Assembly (NCBI GenBank): GCA_946811185.2
Contig: OX328108.1
Location: forward strand, 4,983,501-5,047,500
DNA length: 64,000 nucleotides
Direction of reading: 5' to 3'
From: Hippopus hippopus
Taxonomy: Eukaryota > Mollusca > Bivalvia > Cardiida > Cardiidae
The translations under genes were made by a program, and so were the position numbers. This document shows positions 1 through 21,100 of the stretch, piece by piece (position 1 is the first letter of the stretch; every line of letters starts with the position of its first letter). The notes beneath the pieces are model-generated. The model ran no database searches. It was not told the DNA's origin and worked only from the letters and a program-made list of their open reading frames with translations.

Positions 1-347
1 CTATGGTTAAACTAATTGCATTTGTCTATAAGGACAGGAAACATTGTGGGAAAGTGAGAACATGCTGGTAAGAAAATGCTGGCTATCAGCATTTTCTCAT
101 TTTCCAAGTGTTTTCAAAAGCTTTCTTTCTCACTGTCCTCAAAACATGATGTTAGGCAAAGTGTTTAACTCTACAATTTAACATACACTGGTGTATTTAC
201 AGAAGCTTTCTTTTCTTTACTCTCTAAAATGCTGGAAAATGTGGAGTGATAAAGATTATAGTGGGCTTAATATTCTTTGTAATTTATAAATACAGGGGTA
301 TATTATGATTTCTAAAGAAAAGCAAAAAAGCTACATCTACCTTTTTT

Positions 348-566
348 ACCCTTTACCAAAAAATCCCGAGTTTTAACGACTCTTAACAAAGAAAGCTTTT
401 AGAAAACATTATGGGAACAGGGAAAGACACTGGTTACCAGCATTTTTTCCACAATGTTTTCTATTTAATTTAAGGCAAATTTCATCATTTGAGCTACCTT
501 TGATCTGTCATCTGCAAAGCCTTAGATTTTGGACAAGTCTAACATTTTGTCATGTGGTGGTAAGTA
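348..566 (-). repeat. TTAA-MITE copy (diverged)
   Basis: Starts ACCCTTTACCAAAAAATCCC and ends GTGGTGGTAAGTA, with a decayed central hairpin. Minus orientation means the mucleotide arm that begins ACAATCCCGAGTTTTAACG comes first. Two more damaged copies of the same family lie at about 40-180 and 569-800, the second with two hairpin cores. Confidence 0.7.
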
Positions 567-892
567 AACCCCCTATCAAGTAATCCTGTGTTTTATGGAC
601 CTTAAATTGAGAAGCTTTTGGAAACAATGTGGGAAAAAGAGAAAATGCTGATAAGCAGCATTTTCTCCTTTTCCCAAAATGTTAAAAATGAACTGAAGTT
701 CTTTGACAATGTAGAAAACATTGTGGGGAGAGGAGAAAATGCTGGTTACCAGAATTTTCTCCTTGTCCCATGTTTTTAAAAAGATTCTTCCCCTGGGTAG
801 GTCAAGGACGGAAATGTTTGGTAGGAGGTGAAACACAGGCCCTGGCACTTACACAACTCCAAACATCCAACAAATAATCCTTATCAACCTAC

Positions 893-9786
<8,894 letters not shown>

Positions 9787-9900
9787 GGCGACAGCGGAGT
9801 GTAAGACAATCACGTGACTTGCTACGAAACTTCCCCGGATGAAAGCCAAACACGAATAGAACTAAAGTACTGAAAGTATCACGCACTCAAAGTTCATGAC
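9787..9900 (-). promoter_or_regulatory. ATP5F1B: ATP5F1B 5' flank with palindromic E-box
   Basis: The sequence just upstream of the start codon is more GC-rich than its surroundings and holds TCACGTGA at 9810-9817. CACGTG is the binding site of basic helix-loop-helix factors (USF, MYC/MAX, TFE families), which are known at nuclear genes for mitochondrial proteins. No TATA box was seen. The transcription start is not determinable here, and regulatory use is inference. Confidence 0.4.
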
Positions 9901-9924
9901 GGAATGTGTTATTTCTATCTTATC

Positions 9925-10200
9925 CTTGACCAAAGTAATCCCGAGTTTCAACGATACTGAAAAGCAAAGCCTTTTAAAAACAGTGTTGGGAAAGGAAAAA
10001 AAAAAAAAAAAAAAAAAAAAAAATGCCGGTAACCAGCATCTTCTTTTCCAACACTGTTTTCTAGCCTTTCAGAGACAAATTCCGCAATTTTAGCTCTGGG
10101 ATCGTGTATGTGTATTTAAGATCCCTGTTTAATTTAATATTGTCTGCAAAAGCTTTGAATTTCGACGAGTCTAAAGTTTTGTCGTTTGGGGAGGATTAAT
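9925..10200 (-). repeat. TTAA-MITE copy with A-run inside hairpin
   Basis: Recognised by AATCCCGAGTTTCAACGAT at the left and AGTCTAAAGTTTTGTCGTTT at the right. The left hairpin arm is expanded by a run of over 20 A. It lies just upstream of ATP5F1B. Confidence 0.7.
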
Positions 10201-10289
10201 CTAACGATCGCCTCGGGCAAAAAGTTCCTCAGATCTGTGAGAAAAACTACGTGCTCCATAGAATTCCTCCAGCCCCCCCCTTTTTTTTT

Positions 10290-10478
10290 AAAACCTTTTA
10301 CCACACAATCCAGTGAAGTCATTGAAAAACTCTGTGGGAATCAGCATTTTCTCCTCTCCCCACAATGTTTTTACATTTTCAAAGACCATTTCCATCATCT
10401 GAACCACATGCTTTTAGTCATCTACAAATGCTTTCAATTTGGATGACACTAAAATTATGTCGTTTGGTAAAGGGTTAA
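10290..10478 (-). repeat. TTAA-MITE copy
   Basis: From TTTTACCACACAATCC to GGTAAAGGGTTAA (TTAA 10475-10478), internally shortened. Confidence 0.75.
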
Positions 10479-10623
10479 TAAAATGTTAAAGATAAGTGAA
10501 GTTTTGTAGTTCAGTCAAGCACAAGGGTAACAAAATCGATGGTCACAGGTTCGACCCCCCAACTTTGTAATTGATTCTCAGTGACATATTGTCTTTTCTA
10601 TCCAACAAGAAATTAACTGTTTA

Positions 10624-10853
10624 TTAACCTATTATTACACAATCACAAATTGTAACGACGTTAAAGGAGAAGAATTTTGTAAACATTGTGAGAAAGGGAG
10701 AAAGTGCTGGTAACCAGCATTTTTTTTCCTTTTCACACAGTGTTTTTTTTATGCTTTCAGAGACAAATAACATTACATCAGGCAAATCTAATCTGTCGCC
10801 TGCAAATGCTTTCAATTTAGGCAGACGTCTAAAATGTCGTTCGGTAAAGTTAA
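10624..10853 (-). repeat. TTAA-MITE copy, full length
   Basis: TTAA at 10624-10627 and at 10850-10853, with diverged ends (ACCTATTATTACACAATC) and a recognisable hairpin. Confidence 0.75.
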
Positions 10854-11002
10854 TCTAGAGGTGGCCTCATAAGTATCAGTGCTTTACACTGTTCATGTTA
10901 AATAACCATGGGATTTAAGTGGAAGCAAAATTCGGGTATTCCATCTGGAGTTCCTTGTATACCACTATTTCTCTTTTGTTAGCGGAGACAAATGGGCATT
11001 AA

Positions 11003-11485
11003 TTAACATTTTACCAGACAAATCCGACTTTCAACGATCGCAAGGAAGAAAACTTTTTAAAACACCGAGGGAAAAGGAGAAAATGCTGGTAACTAGCATT
11101 TTCTTTCCGTTTCCTAAATGTTTTCAAAAATCTTGGCTTTCAGGGTCGTCAAAGCAGAGCCCGGTAGCTCAGTCGGTAGCGTACAGGACTTGGAAACAGA
11201 GGGTCGCTGGTTTGATCCCCGGCTCGGCCAATTTCTTTCCACGGATTGATGATATTCAGTGTGACAGGGTTAATTTCTCTCTCGACGATGGTTATGTGGG
11301 AAAGCAGTAAGTGGATTGGAAAGAATACTGTGCAGAGTACTGGTAAGAGAAACTCCAGGAAAGCATAGAAAGGTGCGCTGGCCGCCGCGATAAAACTGAA
11401 ATAATTTTGAAAACGGCGTTAGACACCATACAGTCAATCAATCAATCAGGATCGTCAAAAGTTGGGATTGTTTGATAAAGGGTTA
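11003..11485. repeat. TTAA-MITE foldback derivative split by a SINE-1
   Basis: Both ends come from the same terminal arm: the left reads ACAAATCCGACTTTCAACGA, the right GGATCGTCAAAAGTTGGGAT then GATAAAGGGTTA. The whole copy is therefore an inverted repeat. SINE-1 (11154-11446) sits in the right arm. Confidence 0.7.
11154..11446 (+). repeat. SINE-1, full length, tRNA-derived
   Basis: Head with A box TAGCTCAGTCGGTAG and B box GGTTTGATCCC, body with AACTCCAGGAAAGCATAGAA, tail GGCGTTAGACACCATA followed by CAAT repeats. Flanked by CAGGGTCGTCAAA (11141-11153) and CAGGATCGTCAAA (11447-11459), a 13 bp target duplication with one mismatch. Transcribed by Pol III in active families. Confidence 0.88.
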
Positions 11486-11549
11486 GTATGATTAACCACA
11501 GTTAATCAAGGCTACTCTATACATGATGAAAATTAGTTGTGGCATCTGC

Positions 11550-11640
11550 TGGCTCCGGACTTGTTCGTCCCAAAACCAGTTCGTCCTTGGGCTTGTTCGT
11601 CCCTGGGCTTATTCGCCTAGGCTTGTTCGTCCCACGCTAC
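11550..11640 (+). repeat. Short degenerate tandem repeat
   Basis: About four imperfect copies of a GGCTTGTTCGTCCC-like unit of 14-20 bp. No coding or regulatory meaning seen. Confidence 0.6.
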
Positions 11641-13100
11641 CTTATCGATCTTATTGGAATGAACAGCGCTATATGCCTTCTAAAATGAATTATTTTACAC
11701 ATAAAAGTACTTCGACTAAAACTTATCCATACTTTGTTTTTGCCTTTCTCAAAGTCGTATTTTAAACAGAACAGAACCTTTACCAATGATTCAAGACTTG
11801 AACACACAAGGTTTCTGCACCGCCTCTTGCCTACGGCTAACCGCCTTGCAACGCAATATATGTACGTTGAAAATCCAAGAATGACCGTTTTCTTTCCATT
11901 GAGATGTAGATCTTATGAATTCTAGTAAACAACATATTCTTATGACGGGATCATAAATGTATACAGTTCTGAAAATGGCATTACATCACATGTGAGGAAA
12001 GGCGATCATGGACATGAATAATATTGTGTAACGAGACGGTAGTCTCCTTGTATTTGATTACATTTGTGAAAACAACCGCCAAAATTTAAAACAGAAAAAA
12101 TAACGATCTAGCTGTCAAGGTATTATTTTACATAGTATATAAATTCAGTGTTAGTAATTTATTGTTTTACATATAATACATATGTGAAAGATGCGATCAA
12201 TAGACAGATCACTAACTTTCACATCGATTTAAGCTGATGGTAAATAGGTTATGTTGTCTTTCTCGTAGTTTAAATCTACAAAATTTCATTATCCACAAAT
12301 AGGCCGATTTATTGTATGAAAACAATCAAAAGCGTAAAGCACGAAATGGACAGAGTCCCATGTTTTGAGTGCTTCCTTCCTCACACATTACATCCTAAAT
12401 TTGCTAGTAAGCCTTACCATCACCAAATAGAAGATATCTGGGCGAGGGCAAAGAGTGTGTGTCACAGTAAGGGAGGTAACTACATATTTGATATCATTGC
12501 TATGAGTTATTTCCCTTAGCCCGTACAACTACAAGTTGGCTTCTTTACAAAAGAAGCCAGGAGAGGTCAGCATCAATGTTTTCAAATAGTTTATTGGCTT
12601 TTAATTTCAATATATTTTGGTACATGTACACAAAAAAGTAAAAAAACCGTCGCGTAGAAACCTCATATGCTTTACATGACGGTCATTTGACCTTCTTGTC
12701 GCGTTTTCAAGTCGCATGATCTTGTCCCGCAGTGTTCTTTGTCTTTTTAAACTAAATTCTTCTTATTTTTTCTTCTGCTTAGATTTATTTGCTTAATGCA
12801 AAATTACAATTATTTGAGATGTCATTTGCAGCCGTGGCAAATTAATATAACAAATATTTTCTGAAATTCGTCATATAAAAATAAACCACGTCCATTTCCT
12901 GTTTCGGTTTGTTGATTTCGCTTTATTTACAAAACCATGACGAAACAGACTGTGTATCAGAACAATTTCGCAAGAAAAATAGATTTACACAGCAAATTCT
13001 GTGGCTGTCTGCCTTTTAAACTCACCACTGTTGGTGAGGTCTGATGACCTGTCCAATAACCGATTTGACTTGACTGGTTCAATACACTCACATTTATATA
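11640..13100. other. Intergenic stretch between RIF1 and ATP5F1B, nothing recognised
   Basis: AT-rich sequence without recognisable coding frames, terminal repeats or tRNA-like heads. Short open frames here (for example 12316-12519) resemble nothing I know. Confidence 0.6.
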
Positions 13101-13353
13101 CGAGCCATGCTCTGTAAAAAAGGGGCTTAATACATCTGTAAAAAGTTTTGACCCAGGTCAGCCTGCGCAGGCTGACCTACGTCGAAACTTTTTGCTATCA
13201 GTCAATTTTCTGAATGTCAAAGGACCAGTGTACCTCGTGATTCAGTCGGATGTTATACAAAATAGATATTTTTTTATCTATCACTAGGTGATGACTTGCT
13301 TGGTATCAAGCATCACGGAGATGCACAAAGCCCCTTTTCCCAGAGCATAGCCC
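13101..13353 (+). repeat. TGAGCC-type MITE
   Basis: Left end GAGCCATGCTCTGTAAAAAA, right end AAGCCCCTTTTCCCAGAGCA, which are inverted terminal repeats. Inside is a short palindrome, CAGCCTGCGCAGGCTG, and GCATCACGGAGATGC near the right end. Confidence 0.75.
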
Positions 13354-14090
13354 ATATACATATTCACCATACGAACCGAGTATCAATAAACACACGTTAT
13401 CAGCATCTAGTATGGTATTGAGACCATGCTTCCTTAGTTTTTTCTTTTTGACAGTTTTGTGCCAAGAGTTTGGATGAGAGGGTTTTTTCCCCCCCCCAGT
13501 AACCGGTTAAATGGCTGTTTTCTCCAAACCGATAAAAGAACACTTTACGCTCGCACCACAAAACACATTTATCGTAATAGTATTAAATTATGAAAACAAA
13601 CCTAGATTGTTTAAAACTTTATTATCAAGTTTACAAAATAATACAAAAGTAATCTTGCAGAACACAAAATGGTGGTATTACTACTTGTGAACAAATTTTA
13701 TGCCAGAGATAAAAATCATCTACAGACTTTCATTGGAGCATGCAGCTAGTGTTCGTCTCAACCCCCCCCCCCCGAAAAGTTTGACATCAGGGGTACCTTT
13801 CAAAAACCTGCGTAGATTTACGCCATTTTTTTTGGAATGTATACAGATACAATCCCTGCTTTACCCAGAGGTATGAGCTGGCGAAAAGATATGCAGATAT
13901 TTATTCAAATCGTAAAGTTGTGCAGTTCTGTGAAACTTGTTTTGCTACCTTTCATTTGTCGTCTGCAAATGCTTTCAATTCGGACCAGTCTAAAATTTTC
14001 TTGTTTGATAAAGAGTTAACCACACAAAGGAGATACTAACATTTTTTTTTGCAATTTCTCTAAGTAAATATCAAAATACTTTTTCAAACA

Positions 14091-14317
14091 ATTAACACTT
14101 TCTAAAGCAGTCCTCAGTTTTAACAACATTAAAGATGGCTTTTGAAAACTCTGTGGAAAAGGAGAAAATGCTGGTTATGAGCATTTTCTCCTTTTCCCAC
14201 ATTGTATTCTTTCTTTAAGACGACAAATCCTTTCATTTCAGCCACATTTAATAAATTGTCTGCAAAGCTTTCAAAATAGGCATGTATAAAATTTCGTTGC
14301 CTGGCAAAGATTTTGAA
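14091..14317 (-). repeat. TTAA-MITE copy
   Basis: Recognised by TCAGTTTTAACAACATT at the left, hairpin core GAGAAAATGCTGGTTATGAG, and right arm ending GTTGCCTGGCAAAG. A right-end fragment of another copy lies at 13945-14017. Confidence 0.7.
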
Positions 14318-14440
14318 TAGGCGTTTCCTTTCATGCTGAATCTATAAATGATATAATTATAGTAAAACTTGAGTTCTTCATTCAAAATAAGCTACAGTAA
14401 AACAAATTCCTCAGGGAAAAGTGGAAAAAGATCTAGACCT

Positions 14441-14846
14441 GTATTCACCAACCATTCTTTAGCACATTCTTAGTTGTATTCTCAAGAATTTTTCTTATTT
14501 TGAAAGCAACTCAATGAATGAATGAAGTTTTATGGCGCATCAACAGCTTTGGTCATTTAGCGCAAATATATTTATATGATTATAGAGGGTTTTTTGAGCT
14601 AAAAAAGATTTGAACAAAATGATAACAGAAGAGCTGAATTAAGTGGGATAATGTGTGATCTTGATATGTATAGAAGACATTATCGAGTAACAGGGCAACC
14701 CCTTAACTTTTGATTGGCTAGACCAAATGGTTTAGCCAATCAGAAGTTGTTTTATTTTCTAAATCTAGAATATAAGGACCCAGACCTTGATTACTTTCTA
14801 AACCTAGCATTAAACTAAGAATGTTCTTAAGAATTGATGGTGAATA
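14441..14846. repeat. Palindromic foldback element (GGCTAAACC family), with internal insertion
   Basis: Ends GTATTCACCAACCATTCTTT and GAATTGATGGTGAATAC are inverted; the centre GATTGGCTAGACC / TGGTTTAGCCAATCAG is a perfect-type palindrome. An unrelated piece (about 14510-14700) enlarges the left arm. It lies just past the RIF1 stop and is probably part of the 3' UTR. Confidence 0.7.
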
Positions 14847-14914
14847 CGGACCCAGACCCATTCTGACGAACGACAGAACAAGCCCTGTCTCTATACAGAA
14901 AATCATTACACAAG

Positions 14915-15192
14915 TCATTTATCTTTCCAATTAATAGCCAACAATGCTGAAGCCTGAAAGCTTGATGTGCTTTTTAACACCTCTCCAAGCTGCTCTCTGT
15001 CGAGATTTGTAATGTTATCTTCAAGGCAAGACATCATTTGTTTAAAATTTTCCACCAATTTCTTTGATGTATCTGGATCTGTTCCTGAATCTGATTGGTC
15101 GGTTCCTGCTTCTTTGTTTTGGCCCTGATTTTGAGACAGCCCATTGATTTTGTCGGCTAAGTCGCTGCCAGAGGAAAGGACATCTTGTGCAT
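14915..15192 (-). CDS. RIF1: RIF1 exon e25 (last, with stop)
   Basis: Encodes AQDVLSSGSDLADKINGLSQ, a polar linker, then MMSCLEDNITNLDREQLGEV and ALLAINWKDK before TGA (14915-14917). Acceptor TTCTAACAG. The 3' UTR probably runs into the foldback repeat at 14441-14846; AATAAA on the minus strand at about 14748-14753 is a possible, unproven poly(A) signal. Confidence 0.92.
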
Positions 15193-18100
15193 CTGTTAGA
15201 AAAGAAATACCAATAAGACTAAGTCACTGAATCAGCTCTTTCCAGGTGACAAAATTTTAGCCTTGTTCAAAATGAAAGAGTTTACAAACAACAAATTAAT
15301 TGTAGATGAAATGGTAATATTTTTCTCTGGGGAAAAAAAAAAAAAAAAAAAACATTGTGGAAAAAGGACAGAATGCTGGTTACCAGCATTTTATCTATTT
15401 CCCACAATGTTTTAACCCTTTACCACCCAATCCTAGTATTTAACAACTCTGAGAAGGAAAGCTTGTGCAAGTATTGTGAGTAAAGGGAGAAAATGCTAGT
15501 TACCAGCATTTTCTCCTATTCCCACTGTTTTCTACCCATCCAAGAACAAATTTCAATTTGTGTGTAACAATAATTTTGTAGTCTGCAGATGCTTTCAGTT
15601 TAGACATGTCGAAAATTTTGTCATATGGTTAAACATGTTACAGTTACATTCTTTATATAGTCCATCAAATTTTGACTTGTACATTATGAAAGCAATGGCA
15701 GATGATATACAAAATGCGGTTAAGAGGCCTCAATTTATTTTTCGAACAGGTAGATAAGAATAGAGGAATGGTAAACATACAAATCACAAGCATTTTCATA
15801 CAGATGATTGATTGTATGGTGCTCAGGACCATAATTTTGTAATTTTCAGTCATAATTTCAATTACGTTGCGTCGGCCAGTGCACCTATCCATACTTTCCT
15901 GGAGTTCCTGTGATCAGTTCTTCGCACAATATTCTTCTCAAGCCACTGGCTCACCTCGCTACATTAATTATTTCAGGCATAAAACTCATAAAACTGAATA
16001 CAACCATTACAAACTTATTTTCCCTTAAAACTCAAAACTCTGAAAGACTAAAACAATTGAACCATGCTCTTTGAAAAGGGGGTTAAATGTATCTGCGAAA
16101 AGTATCCACCAAGGTCAGTCAGCGCACTCTGCGCAGGCTGACCTGAGTCAACACTTTTCGCTTTTGGTAAGTTTTCTGCATGTCCAAAGACCATTACACC
16201 TCAGGATTTAGCCGGTTTGTTGAGCAAAATGAATTTTAAGGGTCCATAATTACGTGATGACTTGTTTGGTGTAATGCATCACGTAGATGCATCAAACCCC
16301 CTTTTCCTAGAGCATTTACCAATACATGTACATGTATTATTCTATACCTTTTATTATTTCTGCATCATTGGTAATTACAGGGCTGTCTTCACAAACTTCA
16401 CTGCTTGTTTGACCTATGACAAAGTATCAAAACTGACGTTAACCCTTTCCCAAACGGCAAATTTTGGACCAGACCAAATGGAAAGCATTTTGCAGATGAC
16501 AAATTAACAGTTGCTAAAAAGATGATTTTTATATATGATAGGGTAGAAAACATTGTGGGAAAAGGAGAAAATGCTGGTTACCAGCATTTTCTCCTTTTCC
16601 CACAATGTTTTCAAAAGGCTTCTATTCCTGACCCGTAAAAACCAGGGAAAATTTGGGAAAGGGTTAACTCTTTACCAAACAACAAAATTTTAGACTTGTC
16701 CATATTGAAAGCATTTGCAGACGACAAAATCAACGTGACTCAAAAATTGAAACTTGACTTAAGACGAGTAGAAAACATTGTGGGAAAAAGAGAAAATGCT
16801 GGTTACCAGCATTTTCTCCTTTTCCCACAATGTTTTCAGAAGGCTTTTTCCTCTGGGTCGTAAAAACCAGGGATTGTTTGGTAAAGGGTTAACCCTTTAC
16901 CACACATGCCCGAGTTTTAACAATCTCAAGGAAAAGGACTACTGAAAACATTGTGGGAAAACCAGCATTTTCTCCTTTTCCCACAATGTTTTCTACCCTT
17001 TCAAAGAAAAATTTCCTAAGTTGTGTAACATTATTTTGTCATCTGCAAATGCTTTCAATTTGGACCAGTCTTAAATTTTGTCGTTCGGTAAAGAGCTAAC
17101 CCTTTAACCCTTCAAAGCCTCAAACAAGCAACACATACTTAATTTCATTCTAAATCTTATTCTGGATTTAGAAAGTTTAGGAACTACTAATTAGCTAAAC
17201 TATACAGTTTAGCCAATCAGAAGTTGTGTAAATTTCAAATTCAAAATTTGTTCAAGAATATTAAAATTTAGACCGGTTGAAATACAGACGGCGGTATTAC
17301 ATGCTGTCAAGTCTTTGAATCCTGTTGTTGACGTGTCTTGAAAGCAATTGTAAGAGAAGGAAATCATTGCTTGTTACTGGTAAAAAACAAAAAAACAAAA
17401 AAATTGCTTAAGCTAACAGCTAGAATTTTATAAACTTTCTGCCAGTGCAACTATTCATACTTTCCTGGAGTTTATTTTACCAGTACTTTGCTCAATTTTA
17501 CCCCAAAGCTACTAGCAGCTTTCCCACATACAAATCATCAAGACAATGTTAAGTAGTGGGAGAGGAATCAACTCAAAAGGACCATCATCAGTCTTTCAGA
17601 AAAAATCATGCCAAGCTGGGGAATCGAATCAGCTACCTTTCGTTTCAAGCCTTGAATGTAACAAACTGAACCACAGGATCCTTGTTAGAATGTAAAAGTA
17701 TAACTGAGCCATGCTCTGTGAAAAGGGGGCTTAATGCATCTGAAAAAGTATCAACCCATGTCAGCCTGCGCAGTCCACGCAGACTGACCTGGGTCTAAAC
17801 TTTTTGCACCTAGTCAAATTATCTGAATGCGAAGGGACCAGTCTATCTCATGATTTGATCACGGAGATACATTACACCCCTTTTGCCAGAGCATGGCTCA
17901 TTAATGTTATAGTCACCAACCTTCACTGAGAATTTTGGTCTCAAGTCTAACTCTGGGCGAATCTTTGGACTTTCCAGTCTTGTTTTGAAGATTTTGGAAC
18001 TTTGACAGAGTTTTTCTAACAGTCTCTACTTTAGGTGACCTGATGGGTAAGCCTAGAATGTCTATTTCTGTCAGGGCTGACAAATCTCCAATGGTTTTAA

Positions 18101-21100
18101 TGTTCCGTGCTCTAACAAGCTGTCCCAAGCCCCTTGACCTGAAAGGAATTAGGATAGACTTAATTGTGTTTTATCGCTTTTTCAACATCACTTCAGACAG
18201 ACATATCACTTCAAAAGCTCACTCATTTCTGGATTTCATCAGTGCTAGTCTGGGACTCCGAAGTGTCTTGTCTACGGAAACATCAACAAAAGACCCAGTG
18301 CTCAAAGTGACAATGGAACTCAGGTTCCTCAAAAAAAAAAAATCTTCTTTCATGATCTTCATTGTCATTGAATGGTGTTTTATTCTTTCAACATTATTTC
18401 AGTGAATGGTGTTTTATTCTTTCAACATTATTTCAGTGAATGGTGTTTTATTCTTTCAACATTATTTCAGTGAATGGTGTTTTATTCTTTCAACAGTATT
18501 TCAGGGTGACATCTCACATATTCATGTATTTCCTGGGTTTCACCAGAACTAAGCAGGGCTCCCAAGTGTCTTACCCAAGAAAACTCCCACAAAAGACCAA
18601 GCAGATCCAGTGAGGCTCAAACCCGGAGCCTCCAGGTTACACAGGTTACAAGTCCAACACTTTACCAGAGCCATGCAGGACCCCTCTTCATGGTCTTCAA
18701 AAAGTCGCTTATTTATAAACAAACTCTCTCACCATTTCTTATTGGTTTTACTTTTCAATATTAATTTTTAACTCTTTACCATATGACAAAGTTTTAAATT
18801 TGTCCAAATTGAAAGTATTTGCAGACAAAAAAAGTGACTCAAAAATTAAAAATTGTTTTCGGACGGGTAGAAAACATTTTGGTAAAAGGAGAAAATGCTG
18901 GTTATTAGTATTTTCTCTGTTTCCCACCATGTTTTCAAAGGCCATCTGTCTGAAAAAGGTTTAAACTTGGGATTGTTTATAAAAGGATTAATGGGATAAG
19001 AGCAGATTTAAATCTCAACCCAGCAATCAATTCTGCTCGAGGCATAAAGTACTAGAATTGGGTATTCTTAATATATAAGACACCATATTATAAAGTTTAA
19101 TTGCAAGGTATTATGCAAAACATTTACAAGAATACAAAAACATTTGATGAAAATGACATTTAAAAAAAAGCTGTTACCAAATGGAAGATGTCAGCTGTGG
19201 TAATATTTTCTCCACTGACTGTTCACAGTCTACTAGATCTGGACAGACTGGCTCCGTGTTATTTAGTTGTGATTCCTGTGTGCTCTGATAGGTTCCTTGA
19301 CTTATAATACCTTCTGAGGACTGACAGGAAGAATTCTGAGTGAACTGAGAACCAGTCTGTTTCTGAAAAATTGTGACATTTGTATCAGGTTCAGGCAAGA
19401 TAAATTTATTCAAGAAATGTAAATGCCTACATTGATGTACTTTTGCTCTTATTTTCCCATCTTTCTCCACTGCTTCTAATTAGTAAACAGAAACAAAAAC
19501 TTGACCCATATCCTGTCAAATTCATATTGCAGATAGTCATGATAACAGATTTCGTAAACTTCATTGGCAAGTACTGAAGAATACTGCCTATTTCATTTAA
19601 CCTGATCCTGACCTCTATGCTGAATATATAAGTATGCATGGATATAGAACTCAGGCTTTTATTGCAGAAGTTATATACACACGGGAAGGTACAGGTAAGC
19701 AATTTAATTCGTGCATAACATACAAAATATTTCAACGACCATTCATAATACATGCCGAATGCGATGCCGAGGGTATGAAAAGAATTTAATTCATGTAAAT
19801 GATGTTGACCAAGGTCAGGTTAAATGAAGTAGGCAATACCTTCTTGTAACTATGTCCTGTAACTATTGGTATAGAGATGAGGAGGTATAAAATCAGATTA
19901 CATATAAATACAGTCTCAGTCTTATTCTCCAGAATTTTCTAAATTTGAAAGTAACACAACTTCTGATTGGCTAAACCATTTGGTTTAGCCAATCAGAAGC
20001 TGTGTTACATTCCAATTTATAAAATACTGGAGAAGTAGACAAAGAATGTTCTTCCGAATAGTTGATGAATACAGACACTGATCTTGGTCTGTGCTATCTG
20101 CTAAACATATTCATGATTGAGTAGAGCAGGATGAAGGTTCAGCTCACACAAGAGGGCCATGATGGCCCTGAAGTCGCTCACCTGAGTCTTTTGATCAAAC
20201 ATGACCCATTTCCAATCTCTTCAGAGATATTAAGACAAACACTCTGACAAACACTCATTAGTATTGGGCTTACAAATATGGCCTCTAGAGTGCACACAAG
20301 CTTTTTCTAGAATTTGTCTCAGCGGCCTACTTGACATGTAGAAATTATCCAGACATACATTCCGACAAACTTTTCATGAGTATTTGAGAGAAAATGTGGC
20401 CTGTAGGGTGTACAAAAGGTTTTTCCAAAATTTGACCTAGTGACCTAGTTTTTTATCCAACATGACCCATATTCATACTAGTCTAAGATATTATCAAGAC
20501 AAACATTCAAAGCAAATTTCAAGATTATTGGACTGAAAATGTGGCCTCTAGAGCGTACACATGGTTTTTCAAGGATGAAACTTGGTGACCTAGTTTTTAT
20601 TCCACATGACCCATTTTCAAACTCATGCAAGATATCATCAACATAAACATTCTAACAAAAGTTTAAAGAATATCGGACTGTAATTATAGTATAAAAGGTT
20701 TTTCCGAGATTTGACCTTGTGACCTAGTTTTTTATCCAACATGACCCATTTTCATACTAGTCTAAAAAATTATCAGGAAAAACATTCTGACCGAATTTCA
20801 AGATTATTGGACTGAAAATGTGGCCTCTAGAGCTTACATAAGGTTTTCCTAAGATTTGACCTGGTGACCTAGTTTTTGACCTGACATGACCCATTTTCAA
20901 ACTCATCCAAGCTATCATCTTGACAAACATTCTGACCAACTTTACAGAGCACTGGACTGAAAATGTGGCTTCTGGAGCGTACACAAGGTTTTTCTAAGAT
21001 TTGACCTAGTGACCTAGTTTTTGACCCGACATGACCCATTTTCGAACTCGTCCGAGATATTATCAAGGCAAACATTCTGACCAAGTTTCATGAGTATCAG

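Noticed and set aside
884..892. Continuation of the ATP5F1B frame past 893
   Set aside because: GTAGGT follows at 892 and the next residues (VG) then a stop do not match the C-terminal domain.
9787..9849. Upstream ATG for ATP5F1B at 9849
   Set aside because: It would add 21 residues (MAFIRGSFVASHVIVLHSAV...) before a normal basic presequence and include the putative promoter E-box. The ATG pair at 9786/9783 fits better.
11154..11230. tRNA gene
   Set aside because: The A and B boxes belong to SINE heads (also at 21735, 52790, 60215 on either strand); they are followed by SINE body and tail and flanked by target duplications.
13041..13075. Hammerhead ribozyme (CTGATGA word)
   Set aside because: The required GAAA box and flanking stems are not present at the right spacing.
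19363..19470. Longer version of RIF1 exon e23 starting near 19470
   Set aside because: Acceptors there do not give phase 0 after e22, while AATTTTTCAG at 19363 does and has a better pyrimidine tract.
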